The notes under the pieces are model-generated. The model saw only the letters and a list, made by a program, of their open reading frames with translations. It made no database searches and was not told where the DNA came from. The translations under genes were made by a program, and so were the position numbers. Shown one piece after another: positions 1 through 11,769 of a DNA stretch of 64,000 nt. Each line of letters begins with the position of its first letter. The first letter of the stretch is position 1. Source of the stretch: Zizania palustris (Eukaryota > Streptophyta > Magnoliopsida > Poales > Poaceae); assembly GCA_019279435.1 (NCBI GenBank), contig JAAALK010000283.1, positions 1,116,001 to 1,180,000 of the forward strand. The letters are read 5' to 3'.

Positions 1-198
1 GTTCTTGGGTTCGCTTGCAGGAATTAGCCTTCGTGGCGAGGTCAATCGCGTTCTGCGTGGTTGATAACCAACGGAGACAATGGTGTAACGATTGCAAGGT
101 TTTGATCCGCCGGACCGGAGCCTTGGATCGCCAACGTCGAGATTCTCCACCAACCCAAGTTATCCCTTACCTAACGGAAGATCGGGACCAATCCCCCA
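1..198 (+). repeat. 3' end of a CRM-like chromovirus LTR (fragment)
   Basis: This stretch matches, in sense orientation, the 3' end of the LTRs at 55194-56209 and 59964-61042, which lie on the minus strand there. The shared sequence runs from about TTCGCTTGCAG to CCAATCCCCCA, with scattered substitutions. The match stops at 198 and Tekay-like gag-pol sequence begins at once, without the TTA and the tRNA primer site that follow the LTR in the complete copy. The LTR continues upstream of the window. Confidence 0.8.
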
Positions 199-3100
199 TC
201 AACACTACTCCCATCAGTGTCCCCACCCCAAGCGTCCGCAAGGAGTTGTGGCCAATCCTGCCGTCCGGGCCCGTGTCAACCATGTCTCCCCCAAAGAAGC
301 CCAGGCTGCACCGGAGATCGTCATGGGTAAGTTCACCGTAAATTCAGCACCTCCAGTGGTCTTATTTGACACTGGAGCTACGCATTCTTTCATTTCAACA
401 ACTTTTGTGGAAAACTACAACCTGAACAAATGCGAATTAGCAAGACCGGTACTGATAGCCACCCCAGGCAAACAAACCCAAGCCCACTCTTATAGTCCGA
501 GGGTATGGGTAGATATCCAAGGTACCATATTCTGGGCCGACCCCATTCTGATAGAATGCCAAGGTTTGGATCTGATTCTAGGAATGGACTGGCTCAACAA
601 ACATCAAGGAGTGATAAGATCTGCCCGAAGGAAAGTGACTGTGACCAGTGAAGAAGGATTGTCGTCACCTTTCAGATGCCGAGTTAAAAGCCCGATAGAC
701 CCCGTATACACAAGATTACTTTGGAAGAAATACCGGTAGTCTGCGAGTACTTGGATGTATTCCCGGAGGATTTACCAGGGATGCCACCCAAGAGGGACAT
801 CGAGTTCAGGATCGATCTAGTACCCGGAACCACTCCCATCTACAAGCGACCATATCGGATGGCCGCCAATGAGCTAGCAGAAATGAAGAAGCAGCTTGAA
901 GATCTTGAGAAGAAGGGATATATCAGACCCAGCACATCCCCATGGGGAACCCCCGTCATCTTCGTCAAGAACAAGGAAGACAAGGCTAAGCGTATGTGCG
1001 TATATTATCGAGCCCTGAATGAGGTAACCATCAAGAACATGTACCCACTACCCAGGATCGATGACCTATTCGATCAGCTGAAAGGAGCCACTGTGTTCTC
1101 CAAGATCGACCTACGGTCTGATTATCATCAGCTGAGGATACGAGAGGAAGACATACCTAAGACGACATTCACCTCCCGTTATGGACTTTATGAGTGCACC
1201 GTCATGTACTTTGGTTTGACCAACGCCCCGACCTTCTTCATGAATATGATGAATAAGGTGTTTATGGAATATTTGGACAAGTTTATCATGGTGTTTATAG
1301 ATGACATCCTCATCTATTCCAAGGACAAAGAGGAGCACGAGACCCACATCCGGTTGACCCTAGGAAATCTCAGGGAGCATCAATTATATGCCAAGTGCAG
1401 CAAGTGTAAATTTTAGACGGCGGAAGTAAAGTTCCTAGGACACATCATCTCTGCACAAGGTATCGCGGTAGACCCTGCCACCGTGGAAGCAGTTACAGAT
1501 TGGCTGCCACCTACCAACGTATCTGAGATACGGAGTTTTCTTGGCTTAGCAGGATACTACCGACGATTTATCGATAATTTTTCCAAGATAGCCAAGCCTA
1601 TGACCCAGTTATTACAAAAGGGAGAGAAGTTTGAATGGACTCCCGAGTGCAAAGAAAGTTTTCGGACCCTTAATACACGGCTGGTGTCAGCACCCATATT
1701 GACCCTACCAGATATAAGAAATGACTTACATGTCTATTGCGACGCATCTCGCCAGGGTTTGGGATGTGTTCTTATGTAGGACGGAAAAGTTGTCGCGTAC
1801 GCCTCTCGGCAATTGAGACCCCATGAGCTGAACTACCCTACTCACGACCTAGAATTGGCCGCTGTAGTGAACGCCCTGAAGATATGGAGGCACTATTTGG
1901 TTGGAAACCGGTGCGAAGTCTTCACGGACCACAAGAGTTTGAAGTATATCTTCACGCAGCCGGATCTCAACCTTAGGCAAAGGCGATGGCTAGAATTGAT
2001 AAAGGACTACTACCTAGGCATACATTACCATCCCGGCTAAGCAAACGTGGTGGCTGATGCATTAAGTCATAAAGGATATTGTACCACTATCGTGATTCAG
2101 GATCACGCGCCTTTGTTATATAAGGAGATGGAAAAGTTAAACCTCGGGATAACCACGGGAGCCTATCTAGCCACCCTCGAGGCCCGACTAGTCCTGTTCG
2201 AGCAGATTCGTGAAGCTCAGTTGGAAGACCCGGACATAGCGGCAATTAAGAAGAACATGAGGCAGGGCAAGGCCCCAGGATTTTCAGAAGATAAGAATGG
2301 CACCATATGGTTTGGAACCAGGATCTGTGTGCCCGATAAACCGGAAATAAAGAACCTTATTCTAAGGGAAGCCCATGACACTTTGTACTCCATCCACCCC
2401 GGGAGTATAAATATGTACCAGGACTTGAAGGAACGGTATTGGTGGGTCAGCATGAAGAAAGTGATTGCTCAGTTCGTTGCAGAGTGTGACACCTGCCGAC
2501 GAGTAAAGGCAGAGCATCAAAGACCAGCAGGAATGTTGCAGCCCCTTAAAGTGCCTGAATGGAAATGGGAAGAGATCGGTATGGACTTCATCACTGGACT
2601 CCCAAAGACCCAAGTCGGGTATGATTCTATATGGGTAATCATCGATCGGCTAACAAAGGTAGCTGACTTCATAGTCGTCAAGACGACCTTTAGTGGCCCT
2701 AAACTAGCAGAGTTGTATATGGCCCGCATAGTGTGCCTTCATGGAGTACCTAAGAAGATAGTCTCCGATAGAGGGAGTCAGTTCATGTCTCCGTTCTAGA
2801 AAAACTTCAAGAGGAAATGGGAATAAGACTAAACTTCAGCACAGCGTACCACCCTCAAACGAATGGACAAACTGAAAGGGTGAATCGGATATTGGAGGAT
2901 ATGCTCTGGGCATGTGCCTTGGACTTTGGAGGAACTTGGGACAAGAGTTTGTCGTACGCCGAGTTTTCGTACAATAACAACTATCAAGTCAGCCTTCAGA
3001 TGTCTCCATTTGAAGCTTTATATGGACGCAAGTGCAGAACACCTCTACATTGGGATCAAACCGGTGAGTCCCAAGTTTTTGGAATGGACATCCTTTGGGA

Positions 3101-3599
3101 AGCTGAAGAGAAGGTACGGATCATCAGAGACAAACTAAATACAGCCCAATATCGACAGAAGAGTTATGCAAACAATCGCCGTCGAGATCTAGCCTTTGAA
3201 GAGGGAGATCATGTCTACCTTCGGGTTACTCCACTCTGTGGCACCCAAAGGTTTAACATGAGAGGGAAATTAGCACCTCGATACGTTGGACCTTTCCCCA
3301 TCATCCGACGTCAAGGCGAGGTCGCGTATCAGTTAGAGCTACCACCCTCATTGGCTGGGGTGCATGACGTGTTTCATGTGTCGCAGCTAAAGAAGTGCCT
3401 TCGAGTCCCAACAGAGCAAGTTGACCTTCAGCAGTTGAATATACAAGAGGATATGACCTACGTGGAGAAGCCCGTCAGAATCTTGGAAGTCAAGGAAAGG
3501 ACCACTAGGAGTTGAGTCATCCGCTTCTGCAAGGTCCAATGGAGCAATCATCCCGTAGAGGAAGCTACATGGGAAAAAGAAGAGGAACTAAAAGCGTAA
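199..3599 (+). pseudogene. Broken Tekay-like gag-pol (PR, RT, RNase H, INT, chromodomain-like)
   Basis: Polyprotein that would copy retroelement RNA into DNA and integrate it. Protease shows LFDTGATHSF (catalytic DTG at 368-376). RT shows DLRSDYHQL and the catalytic box as FIDD at 1294-1305. RNase H shows CDASRQGLG, then TDHKSLKY. Integrase shows HPG...ERYWW, the CDTC zinc pair, a catalytic Asp in GMDFITGLP and NGQTERVNR. The tail has VFHVSQLKKC and VQWSNHPVEEATWE, a chromodomain-like end. Breaks: a frameshift near 715-735, in-frame stops at 1414, 1777, 2038 and 3513, and a stop plus frameshift near 2797-2816. The reading would end at TAA 3597-3599. RNA from this copy could not give an intact protein. 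Confidence 0.9.
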
Positions 3600-3650
3600 C
3601 ATCTAGAGCTATTCGAGGATTGATCCAAATCTCGAGGACGAGATTTTCTG

Positions 3651-3664
3651 TAAGGGGATAGGAT
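3651..3664 (+). promoter_or_regulatory. Polypurine tract before the Tekay LTR
   Basis: A purine-rich run (TAAGGGGATAGGAT) lies directly before the LTR start TGTAACATC. In LTR retroelements this tract primes plus-strand DNA synthesis. Position rather than sequence alone supports the call. Confidence 0.65.
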
Positions 3665-6010
3665 TGTAACATCTCAAGAATTAAAAAATAAATAAAATGA
3701 AGAAAATGAATTATTTAATTAAAGAAAACACTAAAAGAACCCTATTAAAGCCAAACAAGGGAGAATACTTCAAATTTTAACTTGGAAAATTTATGGTGGG
3801 ATCTAGAGGCCAAGATATAATTTTAGGAATTTTTACAAATTTTTATCAATAGTGATTTAACCTTTAATCAAATAAATGAATTACTGGAGTTATTTTAATT
3901 AAGAAAAGCATTTTAAATCTTATTGGGCCGCAACCCCGAATCCTCCCCAAGCCCGGCCCAGTCCAGCCCTGAGCCACTGCCAGGTGGGGTCCGCTTGTCG
4001 GCACACTCCCCCTCTCTCCTTTCCCGTGCCCGCGTCATCTTGGCCCCACCCGTCAGCCGCACTCCCGCGTCCCTCTCTCCTTCCTTTTATGCTCACCCGC
4101 CGATAGGTGAGGGCCACCTATCGGGACCTTCTTCCCCGATGGAAAGGGATCCCCCCTTTCCACCGCCTGCGACGCCCTTGCAAAATCCGCCCCCGCCCAT
4201 TGCCATGCACCCAATTGAGCCCACGCCGATGCTTACCATCCACCTGTGATCGCCTTCCGCTGTTACCCCATGCGTTTTCGGCTTAGATGGCAAGCACCCG
4301 TGCGCATGGAAGCTCGCCGAAGGGGAAAAGGAAACCCCTTGGTTCCCTTCCGTTTAGACGCCGGAGACCCCCCCTATAAGTACCACGACGCTCACCGTAG
4401 CCCAGGCCTCACATATTTGCCGTTAGCCACACGTTCCCGAGCCCCCACCGCTCCTTTTCGAAGTTGTCCCCTGCTTCGGCTCTGGCAGCCCCTCACTGGT
4501 GCCACAAGCCCCTGCCGTCCATGCCACCGCCATCCTCGTAACCGTTGTTGCCCACCCAACATCGGCCTTGTCTCCGTTGGACCCAAGTGCCACCAGATCG
4601 TCGTCGCCGCCACCCACCCGAAAGACCTTCACCATCTACCCTCGCCGCCAGTCGTCGTAGGACGCCCAACGCCGCCATCTCAGGTATAGTCATGACCACC
4701 GTCCCCTCCTCTTTCCATTTCAGCCGAGATCTAGGGCCCAGCCCCCTCGCCATCACCATCGCCACCGCGCCCAAACCCGCCGTCGCTGGAGACGAAGGGT
4801 AGTTTACCCTCTCCGATGCGTGCCATGTCGGACGGGCCCTCGGCCACTCGATCTGCGATGAACGACTGAGATTATAACCCCATGGGTTTAATCCGAGGCG
4901 TCCATTTGGTCGAAATGGTACCGACACAACTGCTATAGGATAAAAGAATGAGTCATAGATAGATGGATTCTACTATATGTATTTCCCCGTTATTCTCGTC
5001 TCTGGACTCTGTTGGAGTTGGCTATGTTATAAGTATGGTGGGTTCCAGGTGCAAGCTAGGGCATTGGTTGGTCGCACCCGAGGCACTATAAGGACCGGTC
5101 TGTGGGATCTATTGCAAAGCACTTCCGTACTAACCACAAGTCTAATGGGTAAGTCCTAATTGGAAGTATGGAACAAACCGACTCGATGCACCATAGTGGA
5201 GGGGGCAAGGGGCAACCTGCGGGTGACTTGTACCGACATGGCTCAAGGGGGTATGGTGTTGGCTCGACACGTCGGGGCACCATATGAAACCCATAAGAGG
5301 GTGTTGTCGGGTTGGAGTGTTCCATATGGAAGGTTTTGGCACGAGTTCCCGTGGTATGGGTCATCTCGTGCACTTTGGTGTCCGTGGATGAGTGCGTGCC
5401 TTGTGGGTACAGTGGTACACCTCTAATCAGAGTTTTAATCTTATCGAAAAGCCAAGCCCACGGTCAAGGGCGGGTTGTGTGACTTCTCGCAGTTAGTTTA
5501 CAATTGTTTGAATGGTTGAGTTATTCATGGCATGTAAGGATTGTTGAGCGAGGGTGGGCTAACTGTACCCCTCGAGTTAGAAGATGATGCATACACATGT
5601 GTTACATTTCTGTATTAATAACTTGATCACATTTAATTATTTTACAAATATGCTTTTCCGCAAAAATTAGCTACTACCTTCCTTGTTATTACTCTGCATT
5701 ATATTTGCATTCGGTGGCTTGCTGAGTACGATTGTACTCACCCCCGTTGACTTACACCACTAGAGCCCGTCTACTACGAGGAGGATGAAGGTCTAGAGTA
5801 GCGACCCAGTCAAGGCGAGACTGGAAGGAGGCGTTCATCTAGGACCCTTGTTTTATTAGTTTCTCTTCACTTTATCACTTTTGTACTAATATGGTCTACG
5901 AACCATGAATTCTTGTCGTATTTTGCGCAGTCGTGTGATGAACGTCTTGATTTATTGATTTTCTATGGAATTTCAATAAATGTCTTTATTTATTAAATCT
6001 GGGCGTTACA
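3665..6010 (+). repeat. 3' LTR of the Tekay-like element
   Basis: Begins TGTAACATC straight after the polypurine tract and ends GGGCGTTACA, so it has TG...CA ends and is about 2346 bp. A reverse-complement copy of its first ~500 bp lies at 11770-12276, and a diverged minus-strand LTR of the same family lies at 13071-15053. It holds a likely TATA box (CCCCTATAAG, 4371-4380) after a GC-rich block at about 3920-4800. Open frames in that block are proline- and arginine-rich and show no domain, so I do not call genes there. Confidence 0.85.
4375..4380 (+). promoter_or_regulatory. Putative LTR TATA box
   Basis: TATAAG inside CCCCTATAAGTACC, about 710 bp into the LTR, at the end of the GC-rich block. 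It is the best TATA-like match I saw in this LTR, so transcription of the element would probably begin about 30 bp downstream. Sequence-only call. Confidence 0.45.
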
Positions 6011-7016
6011 TGCTGCTCCTCCTCAGCTGCTGCGCCAAGACTCTGCACGCGCAGCTGCTGCTTTGCCTTGGCTGCCGCGCCAAAGGTGCCAGCCCGGAGG
6101 AGTGCTGCTTTGCCTTGGCTGCCGCGCCAAAGTTGCCAGCCCGGAGGAGCTGCTGCTACTGCTGCTACCGCTCAAGAGACGTGCGCCTGCTGCCCTCCTG
6201 CAAAGTGCGCATGGCTGATAGTGTGGGGAAGCGATCTGCAAGCCTTGGGACTTCACGCCATTGCGCCGCGTGTGCTGCTCCACGCCATTTCACCGAGTGC
6301 CACGCATTTCCATGCAACCGGAAAGAGATTTATCACTAGAAAAATGATGCGGCGGCAGAGGATTCAGAGGCGGCGGAAAAAACAATAATCGGGAAGAACA
6401 GTGGCGGCGGGGAAAATTAATGAACTCGAATTATTAATTGCAAAATGAGTTCACCCTAACCCTAAGGGGTTGGGGCCTATTTATAGGTAGCCCAATAACA
6501 GAAAAAGACAAATTTACCCCTAGGGTAAATTACACAGACGCTGAAAATAAAATTGGAAATGGCTGAAATGCCCTTAGGTTTTTTTACTGACTCGAATAAC
6601 ACAAACTGTAGGCCTAAAGGCAAAATAGTAAAATCCTAAATAAAGATAAACAGAGGTCATCAGTTTTGCGCTGAAACTAACAAGCGTCCACCGTCTTCGC
6701 ACCGGGTACCCTGATTGGACTGGCCCGATTCCACGGCTCCCTCAGCTCGGCAATCACTCGCCGCCCGTGTACCTGAGTCAATCCCGGTCAACAGACCAGT
6801 GGATCCTCTGCCGCTCCTAGCCCATGTACTCGGATTGGCTAACCCAACTCCGCGGCCCCTCTGCCCGACAGTCGCTCGCTGCCCGTGTACCTGAGTCACA
6901 CGCAGGCCAGACACGACAGGTCTCATCTTCTCTTCACGTCTCCTCTTTGACTTCTGTTGACAATCACTCATCACATCTGGATCCATCAGGCCCATGCTCT
7001 TCAACATGGCTCCTCA
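6011..7016 (-). repeat. Partial 3' LTR of SIRE copy C
   Basis: On the minus strand it starts TGAGGAGCCATG after the polypurine tract, like the LTRs at 18652, 21836 and 42567. It carries the duplicated U3 motif beginning GACTCAGGTACACGG, a TATA box (CTATAAATAG, plus-strand 6477-6486) and TTAGGGTTAGGG close to the expected start site. The distal end is missing because the Tekay element interrupts it. A 47-bp tandem duplication occurs at 6057-6150 in its central block. Confidence 0.8.
6057..6150. repeat. 47-bp tandem duplication in the copy C LTR
   Basis: Two adjacent units start GCTGCTTTGCCTTGG at 6057 and 6104, with one clear mismatch near the middle. The unit is GC-rich and is not present in the LTRs of copies A, B and E, whose central blocks differ. 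No coding role is visible. Confidence 0.8.
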
Positions 7017-8366
7017 ATCTCCCCCTTGATGAGTGCATTGTCAACACCCTCTTCAGCAATTCATCAGAACCTGCAAAACATGTGGAAACACGAAAACAAA
7101 ACAAAAGAAAAACAGAAAGAAGAAAATAAAATAAAAGTTTAACCCTAATGACCAAAAGTCGAACAAAAACTAGAAAAGATCATTATGGTTAACCAAAAAT
7201 AAAACTCCAAACAAGTGCAATCTCAGAATTATCAACAAGGATATCCAAAGAATAAAGGCAAAGAGACTAAAAAACTCCCCCTGAAATAAATCCTAGAGAA
7301 AGCCAAAACTCCCCCTAAACTCTTCTAAAAGATAAATTTCTCCCCCTTGTTGACAATTGGACTCATCAAGTGAGACTAAATGCACTCTAAAAAGAGACAC
7401 AGACTCAAACTCCACCTGAAATGCAGACCCCCTCAAAATATGCAATGAATGCAACTGGGGTGTAGGTGAAGTGTAAAAAGCATGCTTCTCAGATATGATT
7501 GACTGCAATTACAACATCTAGCAAGTATAGCAAAAGTTATACTGTCTAAGAAAGTCATTAGCACGCATTTTTTTCGATTTTTGCAAACAAAAACATCACC
7601 ACATTTTCTAGTTGACAAGCAAGGTAAAACATGAGATGCAAAGGCTAGCTGATATCTACCAAGATAAGCATTGTCCATAACAAAGTGCTTCAACAAACTT
7701 GTTATCTTTTTAATTTTCAAGCTTTTTCTTTTCCTTTTTCATTTTTGCCAGGGGTTATTTGCATGTCAACCTTATGCTAACCGACCAAGTCAAGCCTAGG
7801 CCAGAATTGGACCATCAGAAGCTAAGACATTGGTCTTGGCATATATTACACTGTCCTAGTTCATACCAAAGTGCTATAGTAAGAAGTCCAGAACAATGCA
7901 ATGCGACAAAGCAAACCCACCTAGATCTTTTCAAATTATGCATACAAAGGCATGAATTTTGCATTTTTCTGATTGTTTATCATTTTTATATCACATTTTC
8001 CATGTTAATGCATATAGATGTCCAAGTTGTATATCTGCATCTAAGTAAGGATCTAGCTACTAGGCATGTAAAGGATAGCAAAAGCATTCAGCCTACACAT
8101 GCTAGTTACCAGAAGCAATCGTGATCATTTTTCAATTTTAAAGCATAAAAGCCATGCATATGACAGATATCAGACATATCAAGTGAATTGAAGCAAAGCA
8201 TGATCATCGACAGATATTCAAAAACATGTACTAGCTATAATAAGTAAAGCAAATCAATCATATAACAGAAGCAAGCTCAAAGTGTGATATGTGAATATGC
8301 AAGATATGAACACACACAAAAGACTCAAGAAAGAGTAAAGAATAAAGAAAACTGACTCAAAATATC
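7017..8366 (-). other. 3' noncoding stretch of SIRE copy C with polypurine tracts
   Basis: Lies between the end of RNase H (stop at plus-strand 8367-8369) and the LTR. It matches the noncoding stretches at 17330-18651, 20738-21835, 54621-55193 and 61043-61721. Purine runs of the GGGGGAG kind occur several times, the last one touching the LTR and being the likely plus-strand primer. No envelope-like frame is visible; small open frames here do not agree between copies. Confidence 0.75.
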
Positions 8367-9110
8367 CTAAAAAGTATACACAACTCCCAAATCCCCTCGT
8401 AAACGCTCAAAAGGAGACTGATCTAGGGGTTTGGTAAAAATGTCAGCCAACTGATTATGGGTATCAACATGAACAAGGTCAATGACACCTTTCTCATACT
8501 AATCCCTCACAAAGTGAAAGCGCACATCAATATATTTGGTTTTTGAATGAAGACATGGTTTTTTCCCTACACTAATCGCGCTGGTGCTATCACAAAACAA
8601 AGGAACTTTGGCAGGGAAGAACAATCCAAAATCTCGCAAAGTAGAAATCATCCAAACCAACTGTGAGCAGCAGCTAGCAGCAGCTACATACTCAGCCTCA
8701 GTAGTAGAAAGCGCAACTCCAGATTGTTTTCGAGAAGACCAAGAAACAAGCGAAGAAGACCAAGAATATGAATGGAGTCAGGACGGGCAACAGGGGCGAA
8801 AGTCTCCTCAAAATCAATACCCTCTTTCTAGAAAAAACCCTGTGCAACTAGTCGAGCTTTGTTGCGCACCACAACCCCATCTTCACCTTGCTTGTTCTTA
8901 AAAACCCACTTGGTGCCTATGGGGTTGCATCTAGGTGGCAGCTCAACCAGTGTCCAAACCCAATTGCGAACAAAATTCTCAAGCTCCTCTTGCATGGTGT
9001 TTATCCAATTTGAATTAGAAAGAGCATGAGAAACGTCTCTAGGATCAAAAGTGGCAACAAACGTAGACTCAACAAACACAGCAAGAGAGCCAACAGAAGA
9101 ACACAAGGAT
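8367..9110 (-). pseudogene. Copia RT N-terminus fused to RNase H by deletion (copy C)
   Basis: From 9106 downward the minus strand reads a copia RT start: DPRDVSHALSNSNW, GTKWVFKNKQ and RNKARLVAQGF. After about 8800 it jumps to RNase H sequence (SWSSRKQSG, STTEAEYVAAA, a DSTSA box) and ends at a stop at 8367-8369. Compared with copy A, about 1 kb is missing, including the YVDD catalytic box of RT. The junction lies near 8765, where both parent sequences have a TTCTT-like run. Further frameshifts are present. It cannot make an active polymerase. Confidence 0.85.
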
Positions 9111-10330
9111 CTCGAAGTGAGATCATCGATGATGAGCTTTGAGGGGTGATCACGCTGAACTGCTCAAGATCCTAGGTGATCTGAAGTCACCTCACTCGAG
9201 TCAGCAACTGGCACCTCTGGACTCAGTTGAGAGGGCTCGATCGAAGTAGAAGGAGTGATCAGAGGTCCGCCCTCATCCTCAATCGAAGTCTTAGAAGGTG
9301 TGGGGTCTACAAGCTGTGCAGAAGGCCCACCCTCATCAACAGCAGGAGCGTCATCATCTTCCTCAAAAATGGACTCTCCAAGGTCATCATCTCCAGAAAG
9401 CTCAAAAGAAGGAGTCAGCGAAGGCATGGACTCATCAAAAGAAACCTCACATGTCTCGACAAGCTGCTGAGAGTCAAGGTTCCAAACAAGAAAGCCTCGA
9501 GAGTGCAAAGCATAACCAAGAAAGACTCCATGCCAGCAACGAGACTCAAACATGTCCAAATGCCCTCCCTTCTTGAGCACAAAGCACTTGCAGCCAAACG
9601 CTCGCAAGTGACTCACCTTGTGCTGTCTGCCAAACCGCAACTCATATAATGTCTTACCTAAGTAAGCTCTAAGAAAAATACGGTTGGCCAGATAGCAAGC
9701 TGTGTTCATGGCTTCAGCCCAAAAGTGCCTAATAGTCCTATGCTCATCGAGCATCATACTGGCCATCTCGACTAGCATGCGGTTCTTTCGTTCTACAACG
9801 TCGTTCTGTGGAGGAGTGTAAGGGGCAAAAAACTGATGATCAAGACCCTGATCACTACAGAAGCTGACGAACTGAGAGTTCTTGAACTCAACGCTGTTGT
9901 CAGAGTGAATTGCTTGCATCTGACCATTGTTCTCGTTCTTCAACTTCAAAACCAGGTCATGAACAAACTGAAAAGCCTCAACCTTAGATTCCAGAAAGAA
10001 AACCCACGAGAATCGAGAAAAGTCATCAACTATCACAAGCGCGTACCACTTCCCACCGACTGAGCGTACCCGAGCTGGACCAATAGTATCCATGTGTAAC
10101 AACTCTCTCGAGTACGATGTCATCACCTGAGTCACAGGTGCATGAGAAGCGGCAACCATTTTCCCATGACGATAGGGATGGCAAACTAGATCCTTCTCCA
10201 TCTTCAGCTTGGGCAATCCTCGGATAAGATCCATAGAGCTCAATCTGACTAACAGATCAAAGCTCAAATTACCTAACCTCCTATGCCACTTCTAGAGCTC
10301 AGAGGAGGATCCAACAATTAAACAACGAGA
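9111..10330 (-). pseudogene. Copia integrase (copy C)
   Basis: An open frame of 367 residues (10267 to 9164) holds the integrase core, which would insert element DNA into the host genome. Catalytic residues are visible: D60 (LLHMDTIGPA), D123 (IHSDNSVEF) and E159 (QNDVVERKN), with the canonical 35 residues between the last two. The zinc domain just upstream is damaged: a stop falls before WHRRLGN, and VCHPYRHGK has lost one Cys of the CxxC pair. The C-terminus is the usual acidic, serine-rich copia linker. The catalytic core looks whole, but the protein has no usable start and no working partner domains. Confidence 0.85.
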
Positions 10331-10690
10331 AGGGCCAAAAGAACTATAGAAATCAATACGAAAAACCTTACCGAAGGGTAAGATCTAGCAAACCAAAGAT
10401 CCTATAGAATCAACAACAGAAGACATGTTGTTCTTATAGCGAACCTCTAAACCATCCTCAAGAAGTTGCGAAACAGAAATCAAATTAAAATTCAAGTTTC
10501 CAACCAAAGCAACATTCTTCAAAGAGAATTGATCAGAGATGCGAATCGACCCAATACCTTGTATCTTCCCTTGACCACTGTTCCCGAAAGTGATGTACAC
10601 CTTGGAGATCGGGGGTGTGAGGCTGGAGAACCATCTACGATGTCCCATCATGTGGCAAGAGAATCCTGAATCCATGATCTACACGTCCTC
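10331..10690 (-). pseudogene. Copia aspartic protease (copy C)
   Basis: The frame from 10675 to 10385 starts MDSGFSCHMMGHRRWF, the copia protease active site (DSG) followed by the usual HMTG-like stretch, then VYITFGNSGQGKIQGIGSI and NLISVSQL. The enzyme would cut the polyprotein. It ends at a stop before the integrase zinc domain, so it is separated from its neighbour in this copy. Confidence 0.8.
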
Positions 10691-11769
10691 CAGTCCTCGA
10701 TCCTACAAGATCAATGGTCATGAGTGGGAACAAATGGTCCGACACTAGGTTTAGCAAAGGAGCTAAACCAGTGTCGAGTCATCTGCTCGAAAGTAGGAAA
10801 GTAGAAGGAATCATATGAGTCTGGACCAAAATGCCGCTCAATGCGCGATCCTCTGTTCAGCCTAAAGTCATGACCACGAGGTCCAAAGCCGTATCCAGAA
10901 TGACCTGGAGCTCTGCCGGAGCGAAAACCACCCTCTGGAGCACGGTCATGAAAGTCGTCTCCTCTACCACCACCTACACGACGCGGCTTGGCCTCTAGTC
11001 TCTCTCCACGTCGAGGGACTCTCTGTCTACCACCCTGCTGGTAGAACTGCTCTTGCCCACCTTGAGCTCTCTCTGCTATCTCAACGCACTTTATCCTAAA
11101 GCAAAACTCCTCAAGATGCCCGTCTCTCTAACAAAACTCAAAGTGATAGGTAGGCTTCTTGGGATGTGGTTGAGGCTTGTGGTTCATAGGCTTGGTGGTG
11201 TTGGGTATAGTCTCTTTGGTGTGAGAGGGTCCAAGTAGACAGTCAAGAGAAGTGTGGAGATGTTTAGGCTTTGGGACCTAGACAGGCTTCTTGGGTGGAG
11301 TTTTAGGTTGTTCTTGGAACACTCCATCCTTGGGCTGACTAGCCTGGAAAGACTTAGTGGAGTGAGTCTTGGGATATCTCTGCTCAGGAGTCATCTTACT
11401 CCACTCCACTGCCCGGCTAATGGCACTCTCAAAATTAGTCTTGGTGTAGGTGTAACCTACCCCAAACCCATCTTGCCTCTTGAAATGCTGGATCATCATG
11501 CCGAGCTATGGCTCTCTAGCACTCACCCAACTCAGGATCTGATGGAGGTAAAAGTTCTCATTCTAAGCATCAGCTAGCTCCTCTCTCAAGGAAGCTAGCA
11601 CCTCAACCTGAGACAAGCAGATGTCACACTCTCTATCATCTTGAACAGAATTCTCAAATTTTAGCTTGATCAGTTCCAATCTTAGGGACAAGCAGTTCTC
11701 ACAAACAGTGGGTGGAACTGACAAGGTCTCAAGCACTAGCTTAGTATGCTCCAGCTCAGCTCTCACTCT
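10691..11769 (-). pseudogene. C-terminal half of SIRE-type gag (copy C)
   Basis: The minus strand shows a degenerate zinc-knuckle-like run (GHLEEFCFRIK near 11090-11140) and, at 11563-11766, a heptad-like stretch with ELEHTKLVLE and CENCLSLRLEL. A similar coiled-coil gag end occurs in copy D (about 53300-54050), which supports the assignment. The N-terminal half is gone, replaced at about 11770 by an inverted Tekay LTR piece. Stops and frameshifts are frequent between 10700 and 11500. Confidence 0.7.

Larger units (their letters stand above)
199..6010 (+). mobile_element. 5'-truncated Tekay/Del-like Ty3/gypsy chromovirus
   Basis: Order of parts: end of gag/protease, reverse transcriptase, RNase H, integrase, chromodomain-like tail, polypurine tract, then a 2.3-kb LTR. 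This order, the chromodomain-like end and the long LTR starting TGTAACATC and ending GGGCGTTACA fit the Tekay/Del lineage of plant chromoviruses. The 5' LTR and most of gag are absent from the window; the left end is fused to another LTR at 198/199. The right end sits inside the LTR of SIRE copy C, so this element inserted into that one. Several stops and frameshifts make it non-functional. Confidence 0.85.
6011..11769 (-). mobile_element. SIRE/Opie-type Ty1/copia element, copy C, truncated
   Basis: Read on the minus strand: gag C-terminus, protease, integrase, RT start fused to RNase H, a 1.3-kb untranslated stretch, polypurine tract, and part of the 3' LTR. The order protease-integrase-RT-RNase H marks Ty1/copia. 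The coiled-coil gag end and the long 3' noncoding stretch with many GGGGGAG runs fit the SIRE/Maximus lineage. The LTR is cut by the Tekay-like insertion at 6010/6011. The 5' part (gag start, 5' LTR) is replaced at about 11770 by an inverted Tekay LTR piece. Confidence 0.85.

Noticed and set aside
3920..4930. Proline- and arginine-rich ORFs on both strands of the Tekay LTR
   Set aside because: GC-rich LTR sequence with overlapping frames on both strands, no domain, and not kept in the diverged LTR at 13071-15053.
8584..8901. Plus-strand ORF of 105 residues
   Set aside because: It is the antisense shadow of copia RNase H/RT on the minus strand; the same shadow appears over copies A and B.
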